Assembly (NCBI GenBank): GCA_033398695.1
Contig: CM065804.1
Span: forward strand, 122,445,501-122,509,500
DNA from: Orobanche coerulescens
Taxonomy: Eukaryota; Streptophyta; Magnoliopsida; Lamiales; Orobanchaceae
Direction of reading: 5' to 3'
DNA: 64,000 nt
In this document: positions 1 through 9,662 of the stretch, in pieces
How positions within the stretch are numbered: position 1 is the stretch's first letter
Layout: each line of letters opens with the position of its first letter
Made by a program: the position numbers and the translations under genes
The notes under the pieces: generated by a model
Database searches by the model: none
What the model saw: only the letters and a program-made list of their open reading frames with translations
What the model was told of the DNA's origin: nothing

Positions 1-811
1 TATCATGATCATTAGTGTGGCGCGTCTACTCAAGGCATCGGCCACGCGATTGAGGACTCTAGATTTGTGTTTGATGACAAATGGGAATTTCTGGAGGTAA
101 CTTACCCATCGCGCGTGTATTTTGCTTACTGTCTTTTGCCTATTGATGAACTTGAGGGCTTGATGGTTGGTAAAGAGGACGAATTCCTTTTGCACGAGAT
201 AATGCTCCCATTGCTTTAATGCTCGGAACACGGCGTAGAACTCTTGATCATAGGTGCTCCACTTTTGACCAGCATCACTTAATTTCTCGCTAAAGAAAGC
301 GATGGGATGTTTTTCTTGGGTGAGGACAGCTCCTACACCTATTCCGCTTGCATCACATTCAACTTCAAAGATTTTATCAAAGTCTGGTAGAGCGAGTACC
401 GGTGCGGAGCTTAACTTGCGTTTGATTTCGGCAAAACTCTTGTCTTGATCGGGCCCCCATTGGAATTTTCATTTCTTCAGACATCCAGTCATTGGTGCGG
501 TGATAGTGCTGAAATCTCGTACAAACCGTCGGTAGAATGTTGCCAATCCATGGAAGCTTCGTACATCGGTTACAGTTTTGGGAGTGGGCCATTCTTTTAT
601 CGCACGGACCTTGTCTTCGTCCACCTCTATGCCGGATTCTCCAACAACGAATCCTAAATATAGGAGTTTGTTGGTGCAGAAAGTACACTTCTTGAGGTTG
701 ACATAGAGCTTTTTTTCTTGGAGCACGGTCAAGATTTGTCGGAGATGCTCGAGGTGGTCTGTTTTGTCTCTACTATAGATAAGTATATCGTCGAAATATA
801 CAACTAAGCCC
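1..811 (-). pseudogene. Ty3/gypsy (CRM-like chromovirus) RT end and RNase H fragment
   Basis: Reading leftwards from about 811, the minus strand encodes the reverse transcriptase active site YFDDILIYS, then the thumb/connection region (motif VRSFHGLATFYRRFVRDF near 590-510), and an RNase H domain starting near 360 ([13 protein letters not shown]) that runs to ADALSRR at about 20. The frame shifts near 470. The upstream RT fingers, protease and gag are missing: the sequence starts abruptly in the middle of RT, joined to an LTR fragment. Integrase would lie beyond position 1. The RT wording resembles CRM-type chromoviruses (from memory of the family); the exact lineage is inferred. Confidence 0.85.
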
Positions 812-1124
812 AAAACATCTGAAATACACGATACACAATCGAAACACAAAACGAAAGCTCACAACATGCACACTAATATAAGAGGGATCTGCGGCAACCC
901 CGAAACGGCGGTTTCGAACAACGATTACGAGAATCAAACCAAATAGCAACGAAAATGAAATTAAACGCGGAGTTGAGTAAAACAGGTCTGAAACACACTC
1001 GGGTAACAAAAAGTCATGTATTAAATACTCTTAAAATATCAATACGGTTACAAACGAGCCACTAAAAATAAAAAATACACCAAAATAAAAAAATACCGGA
1101 AAAAAGAAAAATGCGGATATTACA
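812..1124 (-). mobile_element. Truncated Tekay-like LTR (5' end portion)
   Basis: On the minus strand the LTR begins TGTAATATCCGCA at 1124 and runs leftwards to about 812, where it breaks inside the segment that in other copies reads GTTTTGGGCCATTTTCG. The same LTR start is seen at 45369 (minus) and 53480 (plus), and near-identical starts at 33755, 39195 and 47138. Only about 313 of the 2-3 kb expected for this family remain. It is joined directly to the RT fragment at 811. Confidence 0.85.
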
Positions 1125-1140
1125 TTCTCCCCCTCTAAAA
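1125..1140 (-). other. Polypurine tract of Tekay-like element
   Basis: The minus strand reads TTTTAGAGGGGGAGAA immediately before the LTR start TGTAATATCC. This is the plus-strand priming site expected between pol and the 3' LTR, so the LTR fragment at 812-1124 is a 3' LTR. Confidence 0.75.
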
Positions 1141-1707
1141 ACAAGTTTCGTCCTGAAACTTAAGAAACAAATAACTCGGGGTACCTAGCACGCATGCTAT
1201 CCTCGGTTGCCCAAGTTGCCTCCTCGACACCATGCCTCGACCACTGCACCTTGACCAAAGGAATGGTCTTATGCCTTAGTCGCTTCTCACGGTGCTCCAA
1301 GATCTTCAAGGGACGCTCCTCGAAGGTAATATCCTCAGTTATATCGAGCTCACCATAGTCGATGACATGACTAGGATCGAAAACATATTTCCTCAACTGG
1401 AAACACATGGAAAATGCTTTGGACATGACTCAAAGCACGAGGCAATGGCAAACGATACGCCAACTCGCCGAACCTTTCAAGAGTCTCGAGAGGCCCAATA
1501 AATCTCGGACTCAACTTTCCCTTCTTTCCTAAGTGGAAAACTCCCCTCGTTGGTGACACCTTTAGCAAAACATGGTCTCCCACCTCGAATTCCTAAGCTC
1601 GTGATGAAGTCCATCGAAATATCTTCACTTTCCCATTCCAGAAACAAAAGCGACTCTAATAACCCAGATGGTCGCTGATGCTCGATTTTGACCTACTGAC
1701 AAGTCAA
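1141..1707 (-). pseudogene. Tekay-like integrase C-terminus with chromodomain, internally deleted
   Basis: Minus-strand translation shows, in order: an integrase zinc-finger end with MDFITSL (about 1700-1596), a jump into the C-terminal DNA-binding GPY/F-type region (VGDHVLLKVSPTRGVFHLGKKGKLSPRF, 1583-1500), and a chromodomain-like tail (EERPLKILEHREKRLRH, then PLVKVQWSRHGVEEATW) ending with a stop near 1157. The roughly 200-residue catalytic core that should lie between MDFITSL and VGDHVLL is absent, so an internal deletion near 1595 removed the active site. There is a frameshift between 1371 and 1426. Chromodomains of this kind target integration to heterochromatin in Tekay/Del elements. 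The enzyme is dead. Confidence 0.85.
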
Positions 1708-1744
1708 ACAAAATACCGGAAAAAGGAAAAATGTGGATATTACA
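1708..1744 (-). mobile_element. 37-bp stub of a second Tekay-like LTR start
   Basis: The minus strand at 1744-1708 reads TGTAATATCCACATTTTTCC followed by TTTTTCCGGTATTTTG, nearly identical to the LTR start at 1124. It is joined directly to integrase sequence. This is a second, much shorter LTR-end remnant only about 600 bp from the first. Confidence 0.7.
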
Positions 1745-1745
1745 C

Positions 1746-4700
1746 ATAGGGGTCCACATCACTGTAATATACCCTGAATATCTTGGGGGTATTACAATTA
1801 CATTGAGATGTGGTGCTTCTGGACCATGAGTCTCTTCAGCATTATTTGGTATAAAGGTGTCCCTAATAGGATCAAGTGACTGATCAATCATTTTGATGAG
1901 CGTGTTTCATCTGTATAAATTGCTTTATACCTTCTAGGTATAAGTGTGTTGATATACAAATAATACACTTTCCGAGTGTTTGTAATCCAAGACATATTGT
2001 AGATATTTCAAACTTTTTGATCTCAAATTATCTTCTCAAATATTCAAGTGTTAATTAGATCTGTTCTGAAGTTCCAGGCAATCTAAGATCATTCATATCT
2101 ATATATGACGTTGAGTCATTAATATACCTTTCTTTAGTCGAATAATATTGATTAAGATGATAATTTCAAATTCGACTGTACTATATGAATCCATATAAAT
2201 ATGAATCTATGTAAAGACTCTTACCATTTGAAGGAGTACATATATTTACATTTTTATTATATGCTTCAGGCATATCAAATCCTTCTAGGATTTCATGTAT
2301 CCATAAGACAAGTTTTTTCATGTACTTCCAATCACACTTAATATCTATATATGATTCAATTCATGAGTGGTCTTACAAAAAGACATAATCATTGTAAGAA
2401 ATTTTAACTCCAAGTCATGCTTCACATCTTATGTTTGTACGAGTAATGCTTAAAACTGTTGGTAACTCTTCAAGAGTTCCAATCATCATAATCACATAAA
2501 GTATGAATATTAATCAATATTCAACGAATTTTATTCAGTATGCTATTTTGGACTGCAGGCCAAATAACAAGTATTAACATTAATCAAATTATATTAAATT
2601 ATTTTGTCCATTTTGACAAAATAATTTATTTTCGAGATTAATCAAAATTCCGACATTAATCAATCTAGATCATTATGATCTTTATTTTTATCAAGTGTTA
2701 TTGTTAAATCTATTAACATAGGCTCCAAATTTCAATGCAACAAATTCTTAAAACGTTCTATAATTTAATTCTCTTCAAAAGTATGCTCCTCAAAAGCGAC
2801 GTCTTCGGGACGTTGAATTTTGTCAATAATGTTTCTTTTTTATCTCTAGAGATATATAATATATTTTTCACTATTTAGGTGGACTAGCCTTAAACTCAAT
2901 TATAGCACTTGCATGTGTCTTCCAGGACATCAGTTTGCAGCTGAATTTATTTAAACTCTTTTTGTGTGTATACATATAATTGATTTTAATTTCTACAAAA
3001 TTAATAATCTTTTGAACTTCAAGTTCATGATAAATAATATTTTTGATCGGTTGATACATTCCTCCCCTATTATTGAGACTGATACTATCAAACAATATCA
3101 ATCTTATTCATATCACTCATCAATACTTCAGGTATTGTCACAAATGATATACCCGACATATCTTAATATTCAATAAGATCCATAAGGGGGTATGTACACT
3201 GAAGTACTTGTCGGAATTCAAAATAAAGTACATTTGTGGATATCAAATCATAAATTACTCAAATATATAAACATTAAGTTTATTGTGATGATGATTATAA
3301 TTCAAAAGAATAAAGACAATTATGTCAACATCGAACCATTCTTGAATGAGTTTGTGACATAATCAACCTTTATTTTGTTGAATTTATAATACCATAATCT
3401 ACTTCAAGCGATATCAATAATATTCTATCTTCAAACATTAAAGATAGTAGTAGTTCCTCCTTCTGGGAGAAATATTATATTTTTCAAGAGCGTTTATTTT
3501 TCTCGACTGCATATTTATGCTTTATCAATGACACAAGTATCATCATCAATATTATATATAATAATCATCATTATTACTCTTTTTCGAGAAGAAAGTGCAA
3601 TGACTGTTATGAAATTAATCCAACATCTATATGATGCTTAGAAAAATTGGTCAACTCAAAATAATATAATTTTAAGTGTATAAATATACTTCACGATATT
3701 CGCTATTGATTTATGATACTTATCAAACTGTGTGTATAAATTTGTACTAATATATCTTCAAGATATATATACTATATCATAAATAAGTATATAGTTAAAT
3801 AAAATACAAACATGATGTAAACAAACTCTATCATTGAACATGTGATTTTAAACATGCAAATATTAAAAGTGTTAGAGATTTTTAGACTTCTGATCTAGTA
3901 AGTGGTGAATTTTACATATCATTTACTTTGACAGTTTCTCTAATATCCATTTCTTTTTAGAAACTGTATTTGTCATTTCTCCCATTTGTTTTCTCGGTCA
4001 TACATATTTCATTCGATATTTTTGAATATAATAAGTTATTTAGAGAGACCTAAAAGATAATATTACATAATCCGGCCCTTTTAGGGAGAATATAGTTGTT
4101 CTTCAGGAATCCTTACTAGTTTTGCACTATCACTTATAGTATTTTTTGGGACTTGGAAAAATATCATTTATATCTAAAGATGTTGTACATGTTTGTACAT
4201 TGATGAGATAATAAATTATGATCACTATTTAATTTCGAGAACTTGGCATTCGATTCACATAAATAAGAAATAAAATAAGTCAAGAATTTTAATGATGCAA
4301 ATATCTTCAGGATATTGGACCACTTTTATCACCAATTATATAGCAAAGATCAATTAAACTCATACTTTGGGTATGAAATCAATGATCTCATCTCATATTG
4401 ATAAACACTCATAATATATCATAAGATATACTAAAATATTAAACTACACAATAGATAAAATTAGATATTTGACATATAATCTTAGAATTATCATTTTCGT
4501 GTCCTTATCATTAGCAATTGATAATATCCGATTTAAGGGATATAACTATAAGTAATTATCCCCTACAAGGATAAAGACTAAATTTTATTTACTTCTCGGG
4601 ATAATTTCTACTGATATTATCTACTCCAGGAGATTATTTCTACGTATTATTAGTATTTGAGCCATGTATATTGAAGTTTATAATATAATATTGTTCACTT

Positions 4701-5410
4701 TTGAGAACAATTATCAGTAAATATGATAGAAATATTCAACCACTCATTAATCTTGCTACCACTGGAGCATAATCGGATTATGATTGTGGAGTATATCATA
4801 TTTTATACAATCTCGATTGAGAATATTCTTCATATTTTTTATTTGAGATATAAGTTATTTGTCCTCGAGGGATAATTTTATGCCATATGTCACTTATATT
4901 AAAATGTGTGCTACGTCAAGAGCATAATATTTTATTTATGCTATTATATTTATAAGTAACAAACAAGATTGTTCAGGAATATTGTATTATCATGTAAATT
5001 ATGAATACATAAGAATTATTCATTTAGAATAAGTAATATTCTTCAAGAATATTACAATTAAATGTGCTACTTTAGGAACAGTAATTTTAAGAAATATACC
5101 TAAATATACGAGAGATGATAAAATAACAAAATTCAAAATAACTAAATTAAAATATTGTGCCTTGAAGAGCCATTACATTATTCTACAGGAATATTGTTTT
5201 GTATTTTCAAAATGAAATTTACATAAATCTTTAAATCTCATAGTGTTCTTCATGAACACATCGTAATCAACTAGAATATGATAAAGTTATGTTTCTTCAA
5301 GAAATACAACATATTTTTTATCTTAATAATCTACTGGATTATTAAGTATTGTTGAATCATGTTTCTTCCTGAAACAAAGAGTAATATGATTTGATAATAG
5401 ATTTCTAGAT
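1746..5410. other. AT-rich intergenic block with many short hairpins, no gene seen
   Basis: About 3.7 kb of very AT-rich DNA without a convincing coding region. I recognise no transposon domain. A minus-strand peptide at 1891-1760 (GPEAPHLNVIVIPP) faintly recalls a copia integrase/RT hinge, but nothing around it supports this. The clear structure is a scattered series of short inverted repeats with loops such as TTC, TTCAG or TTCCT, for example at 1925-1943, 2277-2293, 2464-2478, 3013-3027, 3750-3767, 5243-5259 and 5361-5375. It ends sharply where GC-rich sequence begins near 5434. Confidence 0.6.
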
Positions 5411-5433
5411 CATCATATATATTGTTTATATAT

Positions 5434-5746
5434 GATGCCCGGGGAGTCCGACGTTTTTTGTCAGACTTGTCGCCTGGCGTGCCCTCAAAACGGCGTGTAC
5501 GCGGGTTTCGAGGGCTGCATTTAATGTGTCTCCCCGACGGTTGCACTTCAGCCCCCGGGATTCCGCCTATTTGCACAGAGGTCCCTGCTCTTGCCTATAA
5601 AAGGGCTAGGGCTGCTGGAGTTTAGATCTTTATGCGCTCTTGCCTTTATATGAAGACTCTGCCGAAATTCCTTGAAGCTTCTTGCGTCGATCGAAATTTT
5701 CTCTAGGTAAGAACAAAAATTTTTTTCCCCCATTTTCTCTTCGAAC
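5434..5746 (+). promoter_or_regulatory. Putative promoter and 5' leader of the antisense extra gene
   Basis: Base composition switches abruptly from AT-rich to GC-rich at about 5434. A TATA box (TATAAAAG) lies at 5596-5603, 144 bp upstream of the ATG at 5747. The leader contains a possible donor (AGGTAAGAAC near 5704) but no clear matching acceptor. The promoter faces away from gag-pol, on the opposite strand to the host retrotransposon. Confidence 0.6.
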
Positions 5747-6681
5747 ATGTCTGGAGGAGGATCCAATGTGTATGAGGCTGGTAGCTATTCTGCCACCGCG
5801 ACTTCACCTGCCCGGGAAGAAACCTCCGCGGCTCTTCACATGGAGACGGCCGTCGTGGCCATTCGTGCAGGGATTGCACCCGCCGAGGTTGAAGAGCTTT
5901 TCAATGAGGCTGATGTGGCGAGGTCGGCGGCGGCGGGGCAGAAGGCCTCGCCGGTAGACGAGGATGAGGCGGTGAGGATATATTGGGAACAGAACAGTGT
6001 GTTCGGCCCTGCCTTTATGGAATTCGCCGGACTTATGGATAGGTTGGCCGGACCATGGCCTCAGTTTAACTTCGGTGCATACTCAGTCGCCCACCCCTAT
6101 GAAACCGTGAAGCGGACATCATTCCAGGCCGCGGACCGCTCCCCGTGGACCCTCGGTCAGTTCCGGAGTTCGGCGACCAAGAAAGACTTGAGTCACTTGA
6201 GGGCGAGGTTCCATATCCCTTCTGATGTCTCATTGTATGTGCCCTCGGAGAACGAACATGCCGACCAACCTCCCGAGGGTATGGTCGCCGTTAACGAACT
6301 GATCCTGGAGGCCGGTTTGCGGTTCCCATTGCCGTTCGCCGTGTCATACCTGTTGACCGCATGGAATGTGGCGCCGCTCCAATTGACGCCGAACGCCTGG
6401 TTGCAGATCATCAGTACCTTGACTCTACTTGGCGGTCACCGGCTGTTCCGTCTACCTTCTGCTGGAAATGAACTACCTCTTCAAGCTGACGGGGCAGAAG
6501 GACTCAGTTGGCGGCTACCACATTCAGGGTCGCATGGGCAGAGTGGTCCTCGGGGTGCCGAACAAGACTCGAGGCGACCTGACGAAATGGTGTTGAGTCG
6601 GCGGAGCGTGGAGATCGGTGGCGAGTGATAAACCAGAGGATGAGTTGGATATCCCCACCAGCTTTCGGGAGAGGAATCCGA

Positions 6682-6750
6682 GTAAGGATTTCAACTCTCC
6701 CTTTGTTCGGATACGTCTTGGACTGATCTAATTTGGTTTCCTTTTTGCAG
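6682..6750 (+). other. Intron 1 of the antisense extra gene
   Basis: Donor GTAAGG at 6682 and acceptor TTTTTGCAG ending at 6750. Joining codon AGT(phase 1) to the next exon gives NPS-SLVPVSGDFLFDF in one frame, which continues to LPDNYIDVRTV. The frame agreement on both sides supports the call. Confidence 0.65.
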
Positions 6751-6908
6751 GCTCCCTTGTTCCAGTGTCCGGTGACTTTCTCTTTGACTTTCTGATCGTC
6801 TGGGAGTGAATCCGCAGTCTACCGGACAACTACATCGACGTTCGCACGGTCAACAACGAAGCTCATTGGTTGGGCGCTCGATTGTTTCGCTTCCCTCGCC
6901 ACTTGAAG

Positions 6909-7003
6909 GTTCCAGGTATAAATGTGTACTATCACTTTTCTTGTTTGATGATTGTCTGATTGAAAGAGATGTCTAACTTGGCTGAATTTCTTCTTTGACA
7001 CAG
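6909..7003 (+). other. Intron 2 of the antisense extra gene
   Basis: Acceptor TTTGACACAG ends at 7003, with a CTAAC branch-like site about 30 bp upstream. The donor that keeps frame is AAG|GTTCCA at 6909, giving RHLK-IHIPRYSEPP. The stronger-looking GTATAA donor at 6916 would break the frame, so the exact donor is uncertain. Confidence 0.5.
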
Positions 7004-7410
7004 ATTCACATTCCCCGCTACTCCGAGCCGCCGAGAGAGATTGCAATGTCGAACCCCGGACTCATGAGTCGTCTCCAGCAAGGGAAGAAGGCGGGCCGTG
7101 CCCCTGCAACAACGTCCTGCCCTGTCCCTGAGGCGAGACCTCTCATAGCGCCGGTCGTCGAGCCGAAAGCTTGGGAGGAGGAGCAGCTTCAGCGCAACCG
7201 CAAGACGCGGAGGCCGGAGGAGCCCCTGCCGACTGTTGCAGCGGAGGCATCCATTGTGGTGCCGCCGGTTTCCGCGCCTCCTATTTCCGCCATTCCAATG
7301 GCGGAGAGATCTACGCCCTCAGCGGCCTTCCTAAAGACTGCGGCGATCGCTGAAGCCGAGGCTCCGCGGGGTAAGCCCTATTTCAGCCGCGACCCCGAGC
7401 TGGTCGCAAG

Positions 7411-7487
7411 GTAAGACTGGTTTGATCTTTCTAAGTTAAGCTCCTTCTGTAGGGTGCATACTAACTCCTTCGTTTTTCATGTTGCAG
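7411..7487 (+). other. Intron 3 of the antisense extra gene
   Basis: A 77-nt intron with donor AAG|GTAAGA, a perfect TACTAAC branch motif at 7459-7465, a T-rich tract and acceptor TTGCAG at 7487. Splicing joins ELVA-R-VRLADPNTSPMVLDFLASKS in frame. This is the best-supported of the three introns. Confidence 0.75.
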
Positions 7488-8500
7488 GGTCCGCCTTGCC
7501 GATCCGAACACCTCACCGATGGTGCTGGATTTTCTGGCGAGCAAGTCCCCGCGCGAGCCTATCGACGTCGCTTCCTACGTCTCCCGGGCCATCTCCTCTC
7601 TTCCGAAGGCTTAGACGACCGACCTGGACGCAATTGCGCGCCGGCGGTCTGGAGATGCCATGCAGGCGACACTAGCCCTGACTCTCCAAGCGACGACGAT
7701 GGCCGCTCAAGCTGTTAAAGATTATGAGAGGCGGCCCTCTACTCCTCGCCTCCATTCGGATCTTGAGGTTGCTCGGAAACAGAACGCCGAGTTTTCCAAT
7801 ATGATCATGGCCATGGAGAAGGAGTATACTGAGACGGCCAAGCGAGCTAAACAAGATCTTGACCGGATGAGGCAGGAGCTCGACCGGTCCCAGGCGGTGG
7901 TCGATAGGATGTGCGACCAGGTGACGGAGGCTCGTCGGTTGCATGCGGCCTCGCAGGAGGAGGTCACCGGGCTGAATGAGGTGGTGGATCAGCTAAGCGG
8001 CGAGCTGGAATCGTCGAAGGGGGAACTGGCTGCTAAGGTAGCCGAGATCAAGGATGCGGACAAGACGGCCGCGGGGTTGAAGGAGAAGTTGGAGGCGATT
8101 GAGACCGATCACTACCTCAGCGTGGAGTACGTCGGCAAGTTTGCATATTACATGGCTTACGTCGGTGCCATCCGTGCTACCAAGAAGGGAGGGGTCGAGG
8201 TTGGACCTCTGATCGAAAACTTCAAAGCCTACGTGCTCGAGCATCCTTTGTAGCCAAACTTCTCTCTGCCGATCCTTGACATCACCGACCTTGGGATTGA
8301 TCTGAGCTGGTACCCTTCGCCGAACAAACTTGTTTATCCGGAGTCCGGTGAGGAAGCGCGCATCGATCCGTCTGCCGGAGGCGAAGGCCAGGCGGGGGTG
8401 GCCTGAGCGAGACCGCTGTTTATGATTTTTTTCTTTCCTTATAATTTCCATTTTCTTCTTGTCTTGCCTTCGGGCGTGTATGTACAAACAATTTGAATGG

Positions 8501-8506
8501 AATAAA
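8501..8506 (+). terminator. Poly(A) signal of the antisense extra gene
   Basis: AATAAA about 95 bp after the likely stop codon at 8404, preceded by TGTA-containing sequence (GTGTATGTACAAAC at 8476-8489). This order matches a plant 3' end for a plus-strand transcript. Confidence 0.55.
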
Positions 8507-8509
8507 ATA

Positions 8510-9662
8510 CGTTTTATTGCATCTGACTCTTTATTTGTACGATCGCCTCTCTGAATGTTTGCATACGAATTTACACAAGTGTTTATACAATTGCACCTGA
8601 TGCCTTGCTTGTATGATCTCCTTGTCTGAATGTTTCAGATCATTTCGACTTTGCACAATTGTCTGAATAGATCTGAATGCATTAGTACACTTGAAATTCT
8701 TACTTGTAAATTTCTTGAACAAAACCGATCGTCACATGTGTGTTTGAACAAAGCCGATCGTTTGTGGTTCCGTCCTCCTGATCGCATATACTAATAGCTC
8801 CACTTTTCCCCTTGTTTTCGTTTACATAGTGAAAGTAAGGCAACGAAAATAATACGTTTGGTGAGCTATCTTTAGTTTGTTTCTTGCGATCTTCAATTTT
8901 GTTGGTTCATCGAGGGAGGTTGATTGTTTCGACCTTGATGAACCGCGCACGGTCGCTGAGTTCGACAGACCGACCTCCATGACCGTGTCTTGTGCGCGAG
9001 GGACATTCCACCTATTGTCCTGTCTCGCGACTCATTTTATTGTGAGGTTCCTCCGTTAGGCTGCGCCCGCCTTGGATTTAAACGAAAGGCGAGCGATCTT
9101 GGTCTGGAGGAGTCCTTGCACGCGTCGTCGTCGGATTAATCGACTCCACGTTCGCATCTTGTTAGCACTTTTCTACCTCGGATCGTCATGTTAGATGGCG
9201 AGCCTCGACGGTATACGTTGTGACGGGGGTAGGGACATGTCGCTTTATCCGGGTCCATCATGTTAGATGATGAACCTTTGAGGGCGGGCGAGTGTGTCCA
9301 CAGATTTGTTTGGAGGGTCCTTCGGCTACGCCCGCCTCGTATTTAAACGAAGGGCGAGAGATCGCAGCCCAAATGAACCTTTCATGGACTGACTATCGGT
9401 TCCATCGACTTCCAGGACCATGGCATCACTTTTCTACCTCGGATCGCCATGTTAAATGACGATCCTCGATGGTATACGTTGTGCTTTGGGGGGGGGGGGG
9501 GGGCGAACGCTTGCATAGGTCTGTTAGGTTTGATGACGACCTCTTGTAGGGCGAGCGAGTCGTCCTCTTTTTATTTGTTTGTTTTGTTGAGGCGAATCAT
9601 ATATAGGGGATCGGAGGATCTCATTAAACTCTTTGTACATTGGGTAATTGAATATAGAGTTT
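8510..9662. repeat. Tat 3' untranslated region with about 260-bp tandem repeats
   Basis: Between the end of pol (9663, minus) and the antisense gene lies non-coding sequence. Two tandem units can be read: 9053-9321 and 9322-9560. Each starts with CGCCCGCCT...TTTAAACGAA...GGCGAG and ends with GGATCGYCATGTTAAATG/TTAGATG and a GGTATACGTTGTG block. The second contains a run of 16 G at 9488-9503. The first 500 bp (8510-9050) have no recognisable feature. The reverse complement of these units is seen at 63345-64000 in Tat copy B. Tandem repeats in this position are a known property of Tat-lineage elements. Confidence 0.8.

Larger units (their letters stand above)
5747..8406 (+). pseudogene. Tat extra gene (antisense aORF): Transposase_28-like domain plus coiled coil, with introns
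   Basis: This gene sits downstream of pol but on the opposite strand. Exon 1 (5747-6681) starts MSGGGSNVYEAG and holds the conserved block ELILEAGLRFPLPFAVSYLL...PNAWLQIISTL, which resembles the 'putative gypsy-type transposon' family (Pfam Transposase_28), then continues after a frameshift near 6431 (YLLLEMNYLFKL). Exon 2 is 6751-6908 (LPDNYIDVRTVNNEAHWLGA), exon 3 is 7004-7410 (proline/alanine-rich), and exon 4 is 7488-8406, a long coiled coil with a globular end (YVGKFAYYMAYVGAI). Assigned introns keep the frame across all three junctions. In-frame stops at 6594, 6807, 7612 and 8251 make it a pseudogene; the natural end appears to be TGA 8404-8406. Extra ORFs of unknown function are known in Tat elements. 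Splicing is my inference. Confidence 0.75.

Noticed and set aside
1625..1891. Minus-strand frame resembling a copia hinge (GPEAPHLNVIVIPP)
   Set aside because: It overlaps the LTR stub at 1708-1744 and no RT or integrase motif follows, so support is too weak.
7612..8253. Two TAG codons in the antisense gene as programmed readthrough
   Set aside because: Two TGA stops and a frameshift elsewhere in the same gene make decay more likely; TAG from CAG fits deamination.
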